Shown: positions 52,357 to 64,000 of the stretch, piece after piece
Layout: every line of letters begins with the position of its first letter
Numbering within the stretch: position 1 is the first letter of the stretch
Position numbers and translations under genes: made by a program
Source of the DNA: Pseudomonas sp.
GTDB lineage: Bacteria > Pseudomonadota > Gammaproteobacteria > Pseudomonadales > Pseudomonadaceae
Direction of reading: 5' to 3'
NCBI RefSeq assembly: GCF_030150285.1
Contig: NZ_JASLGE010000070.1
Location: forward strand, 59,027 to 123,026
Length of the DNA: 64,000 nt
Notes under the pieces: generated by a model
Told to the model about the DNA's origin: nothing
Database searches by the model: none
Seen by the model: only the letters and a program-made list of their open reading frames with translations

Positions 52357-52383
52357 GGTGGTCTTCCTTGGTGTGCGGCGTGC

Positions 52384-55149
<2,766 letters not shown>

Positions 55150-55360
55150 GCCACTCTCCAGCCCACACACTTTAAACATTTGCTGCCCACATGGCACAGC
55201 GCTTGGCGCAGTGTAGCTATTTGATGCCGGGCAAACCTTCGAAAATTTACCGGCGAGTGTGAGGCCTTTGATCGAATACCGGTTCAGCAGGCGGTGTGAT
55301 GGTTGCTCGGGGCGGCTCAATCTTGAATACTGAGCGATTGAGAATGACTTGCAGACGTAA

Positions 55361-56089
55361 ATGAATCCTGAAGCAGTTAGCCCGTCGCGGCTGTTGGCTA
55401 TCGAAGATGATCCCGTGCTGGGGGCCTATCTGCATGAGCAGTTGGTGCGCAGCGGGTTCGACGTGATGTGGTGCAAGAACGGTCAGGAAGGCCTTATGCA
55501 CGCCCAACAAGGGCACTTTGATGTGGTCCTGATGGACATCCTGCTGCCGGGCATGAATGGCCTGCAAGTGCTGACGCAATTGCGCCAGACCCACGCGCTG
55601 CCCGTCATTTTGATGTCGGCGCTGGGGGCTGAGGCGGATCGCATCAGCGGGTTCCAGTTGGGGGCCGATGACTATTTGCCCAAGCCGTTCAGCATGGCGG
55701 AGCTACGGGTACGGATTCAGGCGATCCTGCGGCGTGTGGCATTGGACCGCATGCCTCGCAAGGAGGTGCCAGGGGAGGCAGCGGGTGTCGACGCTGAATT
55801 GTTTTTCGACGAAAACGCCTGCGATGTACGCCATGGTCAGCGGTGGGGCGGGCTGACCCGCAGCGAGTTTCGCTTGCTCGATACCCTGCACCGCAACACC
55901 GATGAAGTGCTGAGCAAGGCTTTTCTCTATCAGCATGTGTTGCAACGCGGTTACGCGGCCCATGATCGCAGCCTGGACATGCATGTCAGCCAGATCCGCC
56001 GCAAGCTCAAAACCATTGGCTTTCACGCGCGTGAACTGCGCACGGTCTGGGGTAAGGGTTATGTGTTGAGCGCCAGCGATGCGCCCTAA
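55361..56089 (+). CDS. OmpR-family response regulator (PirR-like)
   Basis: The protein has 242 residues. The receiver has E15/D16 and D59 in VVLMDILLPGM with LPKPFS; the winged helix ends TVWGKGYVLSA. In PAO1 the pair pirR-pirS sits at the same place, next to gacS and before cysM, and controls the ferric-enterobactin receptor PirA. The equivalent receptor gene is missing here. It overlaps the kinase gene by 11 bases. No convincing ribosome site precedes the ATG. Confidence 0.8.
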   Translation: MNPEAVSPSRLLAIEDDPVLGAYLHEQLVRSGFDVMWCKNGQEGLMHAQQGHFDVVLMDILLPGMNGLQVLTQLRQTHALPVILMSALGAEADRISGFQLGADDYLPKPFSMAELRVRIQAILRRVALDRMPRKEVPGEAAGVDAELFFDENACDVRHGQRWGGLTRSEFRLLDTLHRNTDEVLSKAFLYQHVLQRGYAAHDRSLDMHVSQIRRKLKTIGFHARELRTVWGKGYVLSASDAP

Positions 56090-57431
56090 GTTGCCCGGCA
56101 AGCACTCCGTATTCTGGAAGCTGGCCTGTTTACTGGTGGCCTTTTGTTTGTTGATGATCTGGCTCAGTTGGTCCTGGGGCCGTTACATGGACAAACGCAC
56201 GGGGTATCTGTCTGAGCAGGCGCGCATCACCTTGCAGCGCTATGCAGGTGAGGCTGAACGCGCGTGGGAGTCAGGCCAGCAAACGGGCGTCGATCAATGG
56301 CTGCAGGCCATGGGGCACAAGGAATCCGGCTGGCTCGGCGTTGTGGGCCAGGATTTGCAGGCCTTGAGCAGCTACCCGCTGACAGAGGTCGAAACCCAGC
56401 GGCTGACATTCCTGCGCGGGCTGGACTGGCCCATCAGCCATTTGAAAGCCGCGCGCCCGTGGGTCAAGGTGCCGTTTCTCAAGGACCCCGCCGCGGGCTA
56501 CCTGGTGATCGAGCTGCCACAGCGGTTTATGCCCGGTAATTGGCAAGTGGTCTGGCGAGTGATCACCAACGGCCTCATTCCCGGGCTGTTCACGTTGCTC
56601 TTGTGTGTGGGCTTGTACCGGTTACTGATCGTGCCGCTCAATCATTTGCGCGAGCAGGCCCATGCCTGGAGGGCGGATCAATTGGGGGCCCGGCTGTCGA
56701 GCCAGACCACCAGCCGTCAGGATGAGTTGGGGGAGTTGGGGCGGGCCTTCGATCAAATGTCCGAGCGTTTGCAAACCACCGTCGCCCAGCAGCAGCAATT
56801 ATTACGCGACCTGTCCCATGAACTGCGTACACCCTTGAGCCGGTTACGGGTGGCCTGCGACAGCGAGCAGGACGTCAACGCCCTGCGCGAACGGTTGGGC
56901 CGTGAAGTGGATGGCATGCAGCGGCTGGTTGATGACACCTTACAATTGGCCTGGCTGGACGCTCAGCGTGATCCGCTGCCCGTGGAGGCTATTCAGATCC
57001 AGGCCTTGTGGGAGATGCTCACCGAGAACGCCCGCTTTGAAAGCGGCTGGCCCGAATCCCGGTTGCCCTGCCGGGTGGACGCCCACTGCTGGGTGCGGGG
57101 CAATCTTAATAGCCTTGCCCAGGCGTTGGAGAACGTATTGCGCAATGCCATTCGTCATTCTCCGCCCGAAGGCATCGTCAGCCTGGGCGGCCAACGTGAG
57201 GGCGATGTGTGGCACTTATGGCTGGATGATCAGGGTGGGGGGGTAGACCCTCAAGCATTGGAACGCATCTTTGCGCCCTTTACCCGGCTCGACGGTTCCC
57301 GGCCAGGCGACGGCGGTTTTGGCCTGGGCTTGAGCATCGCGCGCAATGCCTTGCGCCTGCAAGGTGGCAGCCTGTGGGCCGAGAATACGGCGCACGGTTT
57401 GCGGGTCAATGTGACGCTCGCGGCGGCATAA
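56079..57431 (+). CDS. Sensor histidine kinase (PirS-like)
   Basis: This 450-residue kinase has TM1 (about 12-32), a short periplasmic region, TM2 (about 163-190), HAMP, HisKA with H247 in LRDLSHELRTPLSRL and an ATPase with DDQGGGVDPQALERIF and GGFGLGLSIARNAL. It pairs with the upstream regulator. Ligand unknown; enterobactin-type siderophore sensing is suggested only by synteny with PAO1. Confidence 0.82.
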   Translation: MRPKLPGKHSVFWKLACLLVAFCLLMIWLSWSWGRYMDKRTGYLSEQARITLQRYAGEAERAWESGQQTGVDQWLQAMGHKESGWLGVVGQDLQALSSYPLTEVETQRLTFLRGLDWPISHLKAARPWVKVPFLKDPAAGYLVIELPQRFMPGNWQVVWRVITNGLIPGLFTLLLCVGLYRLLIVPLNHLREQAHAWRADQLGARLSSQTTSRQDELGELGRAFDQMSERLQTTVAQQQQLLRDLSHELRTPLSRLRVACDSEQDVNALRERLGREVDGMQRLVDDTLQLAWLDAQRDPLPVEAIQIQALWEMLTENARFESGWPESRLPCRVDAHCWVRGNLNSLAQALENVLRNAIRHSPPEGIVSLGGQREGDVWHLWLDDQGGGVDPQALERIFAPFTRLDGSRPGDGGFGLGLSIARNALRLQGGSLWAENTAHGLRVNVTLAAA

Positions 57432-57552
57432 GGGCAAGTCTCTTACAAAATGTTTATAACTATCGCTTATAAGCGGCGCACTTTGCGTGATATGGGGAAC
57501 GGCTGTTTGTCGGTATGATGTGCGCCCCCGCAGTCTGGATTGCGAATACGCC

Positions 57553-58455
57553 ATGACCTTGCAGTACCCCACTATCGCCGACTGTGTCGGCAACACTCCG
57601 CTGGTGCGCTTGCAGCGACTGGCAGGAGACACCACCAACACCTTGTTGCTCAAGCTTGAGGGGAATAACCCGGCAGGCTCGGTCAAGGATCGCCCGGCGC
57701 TGTCGATGATTACCCGCGCTGAGACGCGTGGCCAGATCCGACCCGGCGATACGCTGATCGAGGCCACCTCGGGGAATACCGGGATTGCGCTGGCGATGGC
57801 GGCGGCGATCAAGGGTTACAAAATGATCCTGATCATGCCCGACAACTCCAGTGCCGAGCGCAAGGCGGCCATGACCGCTTATGGTGCTGAGCTGATTCTG
57901 GTGAGCCAGGAAGAAGGCATGGAAGGTGCCCGCGACCTGGCGGACAAACTCCAGGCTGAAGGGCGCGGCAAGGTGCTGGATCAATTCGCCAACGGTGATA
58001 ACCCCGAAGCGCACTACACCAGCACCGGCCCGGAAATCTGGCGCCAGACCCAAGGCACGATCACCCATTTCGTTAGCTCGATGGGTACCACCGGCACCAT
58101 CATGGGTGTTTCGCGCTACCTCAAAGAGCAAAACCCGGGCGTGCAAATCGTCGGTTTGCAACCGATGGAAGGCGCGGCGATTCCTGGCATCCGCCGTTGG
58201 CCGACCGAGTACTTGCCGAAGATCTACCAGGCCGACCGGGTTGACCGCATTGTCGACATGGCCCAACGCGAAGCGGAGGACGTGATGCGGCGTCTGGCCC
58301 GTGAAGAAGGCATTTTCTGTGGTGTGTCCTCGGGCGGAGCCGTGGCGGCGATGTTGCGCCTGTCCCAGGAAGTCGAGAACGCCGTGATGGTGGCAATCAT
58401 CTGTGATCGTGGCGACCGTTACTTGTCGACCGGCATTTACGATGCGCCTAACTGA
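57553..58455 (+). CDS. cysM: Cysteine synthase B
   Basis: This 300-residue PLP enzyme makes cysteine from O-acetylserine and sulfide or thiosulfate. The PLP Lys is K45 in NNPAGSVKDRPAL; TSGNTGIALAMAAAIKGYK and CGVSSGGAVAAML are typical. The ATG at 57553 gives the usual N-terminus MTLQYPTIADCVGNTPLVRL; the upstream frame to 57487 is rejected. It overlaps rlmD by 1 base (TGATG). Confidence 0.95.
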   Translation: MTLQYPTIADCVGNTPLVRLQRLAGDTTNTLLLKLEGNNPAGSVKDRPALSMITRAETRGQIRPGDTLIEATSGNTGIALAMAAAIKGYKMILIMPDNSSAERKAAMTAYGAELILVSQEEGMEGARDLADKLQAEGRGKVLDQFANGDNPEAHYTSTGPEIWRQTQGTITHFVSSMGTTGTIMGVSRYLKEQNPGVQIVGLQPMEGAAIPGIRRWPTEYLPKIYQADRVDRIVDMAQREAEDVMRRLAREEGIFCGVSSGGAVAAMLRLSQEVENAVMVAIICDRGDRYLSTGIYDAPN

Positions 58456-59807
58456 TGGCTAAGCAAGAGAGAGGCCTGCGTTTTCAGCCCGCTGGCGGCA
58501 CCCGGGTTGCGCAGGTGCCTGTGGGCAAGAAACAGCGTTTGACAATCGAGCGTCTGGCCAACGACGGCCGGGGTATCGCCTTTATTGACGGACGCACCTG
58601 GTTCGTGGCGGGGGCGTTGGCCGGTGAAGAGGTTGAAACCCGGGTGTTGGGTGCCCACGGCAAGGTCGTTGAGGCGCGCACTGAGCGCGTGTTCAAGGCC
58701 AGCGACATACGCCGTGAAGCGCCTTGTGCCCACGCTGGCCAATGTGGTGGCTGCAGTGTTCAGCATCTGCCCCATGAAGAACAACTCGCACTGAAACAGC
58801 GCATGCTCGCTGAACAACTGTCCCGTGTGGCGGGCGTTGAGCCCCAGGAGTGGGCTGCACCCTTGACCGGCCCTGAGTTTGGTTACCGGCGCAGGGCGCG
58901 TATTGCCGTGCGCTGGGATGCGCGGGCCAAGCGGCTGGACGTGGGTTTTCGGGCCGCCGGCAGCCAGGACATCGTGGCCATCGATCACTGTCTGGTGCTG
59001 GTACAGGCCTTGCAACCTATTATGACCGGCTTGCCTGCCATGTTGCGCCAACTGGGCAACCCCAAGGCTCTGGGCCATGTCGAGCTGTTCAGCGGTTCGG
59101 CCATTGCCGTGTTGCTGCGCCATATGGCACCGCTGAGCGATGCAGATGTGCAGGTGCTACAGGCATTTTGCGTCACGCACAACGCACAGCTGTGGCTGCA
59201 CGGTGAAGGTGAGCCGCAACCGGTCGATTTGAGCCAGACCTTGGGCTACCGTTTAGAGCAATGGAATTTAAGCGTGGCCTATCGCCCCGGCGATTTTGTT
59301 CAGGTCAACGCGGGCGTCAATGAAGCCATGGTGGCGCAGGCGCTGGCGTGGCTGGCTCCGCGTGCCGATGAACGGGTGCTTGACTTGTTTTGCGGGCTGG
59401 GTAATTTCGCCTTGCCGCTGGCGCGTCAGGTACGCGAAGTGGTCGCGGTTGAAGGGGTTGCAACGATGGTCGAACGTGCTGCGCAAAATGCGGTCCATAA
59501 CGACCTGCACAATGCGCGCTTCTTTCAGGCCGACTTGTCGCAACCGCTGCTGAACGCCCCTTGGGCCAAAGACGGGTTTGGTGCTGTGTTGCTTGACCCG
59601 CCGCGTGATGGTGCCTTTGAGGTGGTGCGTAAGGTGTCGGGGCTGGGTGCCAAGCGTCTAGTCTATGTGTCGTGTAATCCGGCCACGCTGGCGCGTGACA
59701 CGGTCGAGTTGATGAAGCAGGGGTATCGGTTAAAACGTGCCGGGATCCTCGATATGTTTCCGCAAACCGCGCATGTCGAGGCAATGGCGTTATTTGAAGC
59801 AGACTAG
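58455..59807 (+). CDS. rlmD: 23S rRNA m5U1939 methyltransferase RlmD
   Basis: The protein has 450 residues: an N-terminal TRAM domain (RLTIERLANDGRGIAFIDG), an iron-sulfur motif with C91, C97 and C100 (APCAHAGQCGGCSVQHL), and a SAM domain (VLDLFCGLGNFALPLA) with the nucleophile Cys in VYVSCNPATLARD. Translation is coupled to cysM. Synteny cysM-rlmD-relA is typical of Pseudomonas. Confidence 0.95.
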   Translation: MAKQERGLRFQPAGGTRVAQVPVGKKQRLTIERLANDGRGIAFIDGRTWFVAGALAGEEVETRVLGAHGKVVEARTERVFKASDIRREAPCAHAGQCGGCSVQHLPHEEQLALKQRMLAEQLSRVAGVEPQEWAAPLTGPEFGYRRRARIAVRWDARAKRLDVGFRAAGSQDIVAIDHCLVLVQALQPIMTGLPAMLRQLGNPKALGHVELFSGSAIAVLLRHMAPLSDADVQVLQAFCVTHNAQLWLHGEGEPQPVDLSQTLGYRLEQWNLSVAYRPGDFVQVNAGVNEAMVAQALAWLAPRADERVLDLFCGLGNFALPLARQVREVVAVEGVATMVERAAQNAVHNDLHNARFFQADLSQPLLNAPWAKDGFGAVLLDPPRDGAFEVVRKVSGLGAKRLVYVSCNPATLARDTVELMKQGYRLKRAGILDMFPQTAHVEAMALFEAD

Positions 59808-59926
59808 GATGTCTGCCTATTTCGACGGGCCCGCAAACGCACGCTACTTGGCCCTGTAGGGTGCGGTTGGGATTCGGGTCAGTGATTTCGGCGCATTAAA
59901 CGTGCGCTGTAGGGAAGGTAAGCAAG

Positions 59927-62182
59927 ATGGTACAGGTCAGAGCACACCAGCCGATCAACACCGACGGCACTCTCAACCTTGAGGCATGGCTGGATCATGC
60001 GGTGAGTGTCGATGTGGCGCTGGACCGAGAAGCCTTGAAGGAAGCGTGCGAGTTTGCGCGCGAGGCGGAACAGCAAGCGAATGCGGCCAAAAATGTGTGG
60101 GCCGAGGGCACGTCGAGCTTTCGCACCGGTTTGGAAATCGCCGAGATTCTGGCCGATCTGAAACTGGATCAAGACTCTCTGGTCGCCGCCATTCTGTATC
60201 GCGGCGTGCGCGAGGGGCAGATCCAGCTTCCGGCGGTCAGCCAGCGTTTTGGTCCGGTGGTGTCCAAGCTCATCGATGGTGTGCTGCGCATGGCGGCGAT
60301 CAGCGCCAGCCTTAGCCCGCGACAATCCATGGTGATGGGCTCCCAGGGGCAGGTCGAAAACCTGCGCAAAATGTTGGTGGCAATGGTCGATGACGTGCGT
60401 GTCGCACTGATCAAGCTGGCCGAACGTACCTGCGCTATCCGCGAAGTCAAAAATGCCTCGGACGAGAAACGCATTCGCGTTGCCCGCGAAGTGTTCGATA
60501 TCTACGCGCCGCTGGCGCACCGTTTGGGCATCGGCCATATCAAATGGGAGCTGGAGGATTTGTCCTTCCGCTACCTGGAGCCTGAGCAATACAAGCAAAT
60601 TGCCACATTGCTGCATGAGCGTCGTCTCGACCGCGAGCGTTTTATCAGCGATGTGATGAACCAGTTGCGTACCGAACTGGAAGCCACGGGCGTGATGGAC
60701 GCTGACATCAGTGGCCGTGCCAAGCACATCTATTCCATCTGGCGGAAAATGCAGCGCAAGGGCCTGGCCTTCAGCCAGATCTATGACGTGCGCGCCGTGC
60801 GGGTGCTGGTGCCGGAAATGCGCGACTGCTACACCGCGCTGGGCATCGTTCATACCCTCTGGCGGCATATTCCCAAGGAATTCGACGACTACATCGCCAA
60901 CCCCAAGGAGAACGGTTACCGCTCTTTGCACACGGCCGTGATCGGCCCGGAAGGCAAAGTGCTGGAAGTACAGATCCGCACCCATGCTATGCACGAAGAG
61001 GCCGAATTGGGGGTGTGCGCGCACTGGCGTTACAAGGGCACAGACGTCAAGTCCGGGTCCAGCCAGTACGAAGAGAAAATATCGTGGCTGCGCCAAGTGC
61101 TGGAGTGGCACGAAGAACTGGGCGACATCGGCGGCCTGGCCGAACAGTTGCGCGTCGATATCGAGCCGGACCGGGTGTATATTTTTACCCCCGACGGTCA
61201 CGCCATCGACTTGCCCAAAGGTGCTACCCCGCTGGATTTCGCTTACCGGGTGCATACCGAAATCGGCCACAACTGCCGGGGTGCCAAGATCAACGGGCGC
61301 ATCGTGCCGCTCAACTACAGCCTGCAGACCGGTGAGCAGGTCGAGATCATCACCAGCAAACACGGTACGCCGAGCCGCGACTGGTTGAACCCCAACCTGG
61401 GCTACATCACCACGTCACGGGCCCGGGCCAAGATTGTTCACTGGTTCAAGTTACAGGCGCGCGATCAGAACGTGGCAGCGGGTAAAACCCTGCTGGAGCG
61501 TGAACTGGGCCGCCTGGGCTTGCCCGCCGTCGATTACGAGAAGCTCGCCGACAAAGCCAACATGAAAACCGCCGAGGACATGTACGCGGCCCTTGGTGCC
61601 GGCGATTTGCGTCTGGCGCAGTTGATCAACCTGGCGCAACAGCTGGTCGAGCCGGAGCGCGGCAGCGAGCAGATGGAGCTGATTCCACGCAAAGCCACGG
61701 GTTACAAGCCGGGCAAGCGTGGCGATATTCAGATCGAAGGTGTGGGCAACTTGCTCACCCAAATGGCCGGTTGCTGCCAACCGCTGCCGGGCGACGCAAT
61801 TGTGGGTTACATCACCCAGGGCCGTGGCGTGAGCATTCATCGCCAGGACTGTGCCTCAGTGCTGCAACTGGGAAGCCGTGAGCCTGAGCGCATCATTCAG
61901 GTCAACTGGGGGCCGATCCCGGTGTCGACGTACCCGGTCGATATCGAAATCCGTGCCTACGACCGTTCGGGCTTGCTGCGCGATGTGTCGCAAGTGCTGC
62001 TTAACGAACGTATCAACGTGCTGGCGGTCAACACCCGGTCGAACAAGGAAGACAACACGGCGTTGATGTCCCTGACCATCGAAATCCCGGGGCTGGACGC
62101 GCTGGGTCGGTTGCTGGGGCGCATCGCGCAGTTGCCCAATATCATCGAGACCCGCCGTATCGGGCGTAGTGAGCCGCGCTGA
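59927..62182 (+). CDS. relA: (p)ppGpp synthetase RelA
   Basis: The protein has 751 residues. The hydrolase half is degenerate: where SpoT has HDxxED this has YRGVREG, so no hydrolase activity is expected. The synthetase region has ENGYRSLHTAVIG and the EFDDYI (ExDD) signature of RelA; TGS (DGHAIDLPKGATPLDFAYRVHTEIGH), a zinc-finger-like CCQPLPGD region and C-terminal ACT follow. It binds ribosomes with uncharged tRNA and makes ppGpp on starvation. Confidence 0.96.
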   Translation: MVQVRAHQPINTDGTLNLEAWLDHAVSVDVALDREALKEACEFAREAEQQANAAKNVWAEGTSSFRTGLEIAEILADLKLDQDSLVAAILYRGVREGQIQLPAVSQRFGPVVSKLIDGVLRMAAISASLSPRQSMVMGSQGQVENLRKMLVAMVDDVRVALIKLAERTCAIREVKNASDEKRIRVAREVFDIYAPLAHRLGIGHIKWELEDLSFRYLEPEQYKQIATLLHERRLDRERFISDVMNQLRTELEATGVMDADISGRAKHIYSIWRKMQRKGLAFSQIYDVRAVRVLVPEMRDCYTALGIVHTLWRHIPKEFDDYIANPKENGYRSLHTAVIGPEGKVLEVQIRTHAMHEEAELGVCAHWRYKGTDVKSGSSQYEEKISWLRQVLEWHEELGDIGGLAEQLRVDIEPDRVYIFTPDGHAIDLPKGATPLDFAYRVHTEIGHNCRGAKINGRIVPLNYSLQTGEQVEIITSKHGTPSRDWLNPNLGYITTSRARAKIVHWFKLQARDQNVAAGKTLLERELGRLGLPAVDYEKLADKANMKTAEDMYAALGAGDLRLAQLINLAQQLVEPERGSEQMELIPRKATGYKPGKRGDIQIEGVGNLLTQMAGCCQPLPGDAIVGYITQGRGVSIHRQDCASVLQLGSREPERIIQVNWGPIPVSTYPVDIEIRAYDRSGLLRDVSQVLLNERINVLAVNTRSNKEDNTALMSLTIEIPGLDALGRLLGRIAQLPNIIETRRIGRSEPR

Positions 62183-62188
62183 TCCTGC

Positions 62189-62264
62189 GTAGGAGCGAGC
62201 TTGCTCGCGATCTTTTGACCTTTAAATGATCGCGAGCCATCGCGCGACAACCGGCGTCTCCTAC
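62189..62264. repeat. REPIN between relA and mazG
   Basis: GTAGGAGCGAGCTTGCTCGC pairs imperfectly with GCGAGCCATCGCGCGACAAC...TCTCCTAC across a TTTGACCTTTAAATGATC loop. It begins 7 bases after the relA stop, and mazG starts 25 bases after it. Confidence 0.85.
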
Positions 62265-62288
62265 AGGGTTCTGAACAAAGGATTAATG

Positions 62289-63122
62289 ATGTACACCCTC
62301 GACGACTTGCTAAACCTGATGGCCCGTCTGCGCGACCCGCAGTTCGGCTGCCCGTGGGATATCAAACAAACCTACAAGACTATCGTCCCCTACACCCTGG
62401 AAGAAGCCTACGAGGTCGCTGACGCGATTGAGCAAGGTGATTTCGAGCATCTGCAAGGGGAACTGGGCGATTTGCTGTTTCAGGTGGTGTATTACAGCCA
62501 ACTGGCCCGCGAAGAGGGCCGGTTCGAGTTTGCCGGTGTCATCGACAGCATTACCCGCAAGCTGATTCGCCGTCATCCCCATGTGTTTCCGACGGGTGAT
62601 CTGTATGCGCCACTCGACGCACCCCGGCTGAGTGAAGAACAGGTCAAGCTGCGTTGGGAGCAGATCAAGGCCGAAGAACGTGCTGAGAAGTCGGCTGTAC
62701 CGCAGCAATTGTCTCTGCTCGATGACGTGCCGGTGGCATTGCCAGCGTTGTCCCGGGCAGCCAAGTTGCAAAAGCGTGCGGCCCAGGTCGGGTTTGACTG
62801 GCCTGCGGCCTTGCCAGTGCTGGACAAGGTGCGTGAAGAGCTCGATGAAGTGCTGGAAGCCATGGCGGATAACGACGCCGCGGCGATCCGTGATGAGGTC
62901 GGTGACTTGCTGTTTTCGGTGGTAAACCTGGCGCGTCACCTTAAGGTTGACCCCGAAACCGCCTTACGTGGTGCAAATGCCAAATTTGACAGACGTTTCC
63001 GGTTTATCGAGCAGGCATTGCGCGATACCCTGCGTCCCATTGAAAATTGCACCCTTGAAGACCTGGATGCCCTGTGGGGTGAAGCCAAGCGCCAGGAACA
63101 GAATTTACCCAGCTGCGGCTGA
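62289..63122 (+). CDS. mazG: Nucleoside triphosphate pyrophosphohydrolase MazG
   Basis: This 277-residue protein has two MazG domains, each with an EExxE-type metal motif: LEEAYEVADAIEQ near 37 and REELDEVLEAM near 182. It hydrolyses NTPs and may reduce ppGpp build-up; the gene follows relA as usual. The ATG at 62289 follows AAAGGA; the extended frame to 62226 comes from the REP element. Confidence 0.93.
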   Translation: MYTLDDLLNLMARLRDPQFGCPWDIKQTYKTIVPYTLEEAYEVADAIEQGDFEHLQGELGDLLFQVVYYSQLAREEGRFEFAGVIDSITRKLIRRHPHVFPTGDLYAPLDAPRLSEEQVKLRWEQIKAEERAEKSAVPQQLSLLDDVPVALPALSRAAKLQKRAAQVGFDWPAALPVLDKVREELDEVLEAMADNDAAAIRDEVGDLLFSVVNLARHLKVDPETALRGANAKFDRRFRFIEQALRDTLRPIENCTLEDLDALWGEAKRQEQNLPSCG

Positions 63123-63144
63123 ATGTGCCTAAGTGAGTAAGCAG

Positions 63145-63690
63145 ATGAGCATTTCCCTACGCGACCAGTTGCTCAAAGCCGGACTGGTCAACGAGAAGCA
63201 GGCCAAACAGGCCGGCAAAGAAAAGCAGAAACAGCAACGACTGGCGCATAAAGGCCAGATCGAACTGGACGACACGCAGCAGCGCCTGGCCGCCGAAGCC
63301 AAGGCCGAGAAGGTCAAGCGCGATCAGGAACTCAATCGCCAGCAGCAGGAAAAGGCCGAGCAAAAAGCCCGTGCAGCCCAGATCAAGCAATTGATTGAAG
63401 TGTCGCGCCTGCCCAAGCTGACCACGGAAGACTATTACAACTTTGTGGATGACAAGAAGGTTAAACGCCTGTCAGTCAACACCTTGATGCGCAACAAGCT
63501 GGCTAATGGCTCACTGGCCATCGTCCAGCACGGCGGCGGCTATGAAGTGATCCCGCGTGAGGCGGCGCTGAAGATCCAGGAGCGCGACCCGCGCCGAATT
63601 GTGCAATTGAATATTCTGGTCGAACCGAAAACGCCGGAAGAAGACGATCCGTATGCGGCGTACCAGATCCCAGACGACCTGATGTGGTAA
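63145..63690 (+). CDS. DUF2058 family nucleoprotein/polynucleotide enzyme-like
   Basis: This is a 181-residue highly charged protein: MSISLRDQLLKAGLVNEKQ, a long Lys/Gln/Glu coiled region (about 20-90), then FVDDKKVKRLSVNTLMRNKLANGSLAIV. Conserved after mazG in pseudomonads. Annotations as nucleoprotein exist but I see no catalytic motif. The start could be GTG 63133; ATG 63145 gives the family N-terminus. Confidence 0.85.
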   Translation: MSISLRDQLLKAGLVNEKQAKQAGKEKQKQQRLAHKGQIELDDTQQRLAAEAKAEKVKRDQELNRQQQEKAEQKARAAQIKQLIEVSRLPKLTTEDYYNFVDDKKVKRLSVNTLMRNKLANGSLAIVQHGGGYEVIPREAALKIQERDPRRIVQLNILVEPKTPEEDDPYAAYQIPDDLMW

Positions 63691-63717
63691 CCCGCCATAC
63701 TGGATCAGCAGATCGCT

Positions 63718-64000
63718 GTAGGAGGGGCCGTCCCTGGCCGTGTCGCGGCTAACCCGGCGTCCTGCCGGGTTACCCACTGCGCAAAACCTGCGTTCGGCCA
63801 GCGTGGTTTAGGGGGGGCCTTGGATCAAAAGCCAGATCAAAAGCACGGTGTTCATTCACGCGTAGGAGCGAGCTTGCTCGCGATCTTTTGATTTTTAAAA
63901 GCGCAATGACAGCCGCGCTGTCGTGCAGCAACTCTATCCATTGCTGCGGTCACGGCCACTTGAGGTTCCGGCCTTACGCCGTGCCACTTTGAAAAGCTGT
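63718..64000. repeat. REP-rich mosaic at the window end
   Basis: GTAGGAGGGGCCGTCCCTGG begins one element with an inner hairpin TAACCCGGC / GCCGGGTTA and the block shared with 21410-21465. A second REP (GTAGGAGCGAGCTTGCTCGC at 63862) leads into CCATTGCTGCGGTCACGGCC and GGTTCCGGCCTTACGCCG and runs off the window. Confidence 0.88.

Noticed and set aside
55150..55320. Longer GacS start at ATG 55320
   Set aside because: It adds 57 unconserved residues, while GTG 55149 has GGAG at good spacing and gives the family N-terminus.
59879..61363. 494-residue open frame antisense to relA
   Set aside because: It lies fully opposite a clear relA gene and has a low-complexity His/Gln-rich product typical of shadow frames.

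Overview
The window reads as chromosome of a fluorescent-group Pseudomonas. The evidence is the colR-colS-methyltransferase-inaA cluster, a bifA gene with the GGDQF signature, pseudomonad phoP-phoQ, gacS and relA, and many GTAGGAGCGAGC-type REP elements. Much of the gene order matches, from memory, three separate Pseudomonas aeruginosa PAO1 neighbourhoods (around groEL/bifA/sodB, around phoPQ/dctA, and around gacS/cysM/relA). No rRNA, tRNA, CRISPR, phage or insertion sequence was recognised.

Layout. 1-2 kb: groES (5' end missing) and groEL. 2-8 kb: a membrane LTA-synthase-like sulfatase, then colR-colS, a methyltransferase, an LPS kinase and a small secreted protein. 8-14.3 kb (minus strand): an iron-related periplasmic cluster (two imelysins, a di-heme oxidoreductase, a DUF1513 protein), split by an AT-rich islet with a small lipoprotein and a broken lectin gene. 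14.5-21.2 kb: bifA, sodB, an ArgO-type exporter with divergent argP, an SDR epimerase and a coiled-coil membrane protein. 21.7-28.4 kb: accessory metabolic genes (DHA2 efflux pump, MBL-fold protein, NAD-binding protein, AraC regulator, ABM protein, flavin reductase) and a secreted protein built of 13-residue repeats. 28.8-33.6 kb: a KgtP-like 2-oxoglutarate permease and a DctB/DctD-type two-component system. 33.8-40.4 kb: a giant LRR/NEL-type E3 ubiquitin ligase effector candidate (about 2220 residues). 40.5-45.1 kb: a phosphopantetheinyl transferase, phoP-phoQ and dctA. 45.2-52.4 kb: sprT, a Yip1 protein, ttcA, a Tag-like glycosylase, wrbA/arsC-type genes, a TlpA-like lipoprotein, a META lipoprotein and ldhA. 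52.4-63.7 kb: gacS, a PirR/PirS-like system, cysM, rlmD, relA, mazG and a DUF2058 protein. The right end is REP-rich.

How the genes work together. Five two-component systems occur here: ColRS (envelope metal stress), a DctBD/MifSR-like pair, PhoPQ, GacS and a PirRS-like pair. Good sigma-54 promoters lie upstream of both kgtP and dctA, and a sigma-54 activator is encoded beside kgtP, which suggests coordinated dicarboxylate/2-oxoglutarate uptake. BifA, GacS and RelA link the region to c-di-GMP, small-RNA and ppGpp control.

The most unusual items are the giant NEL protein with its large internal duplication, the lectin gene broken by what looks like loss of one copy of an 8-bp tandem repeat, a perfect 23-bp inverted repeat at 8031-8083, and mosaic REP elements that share extra modules.
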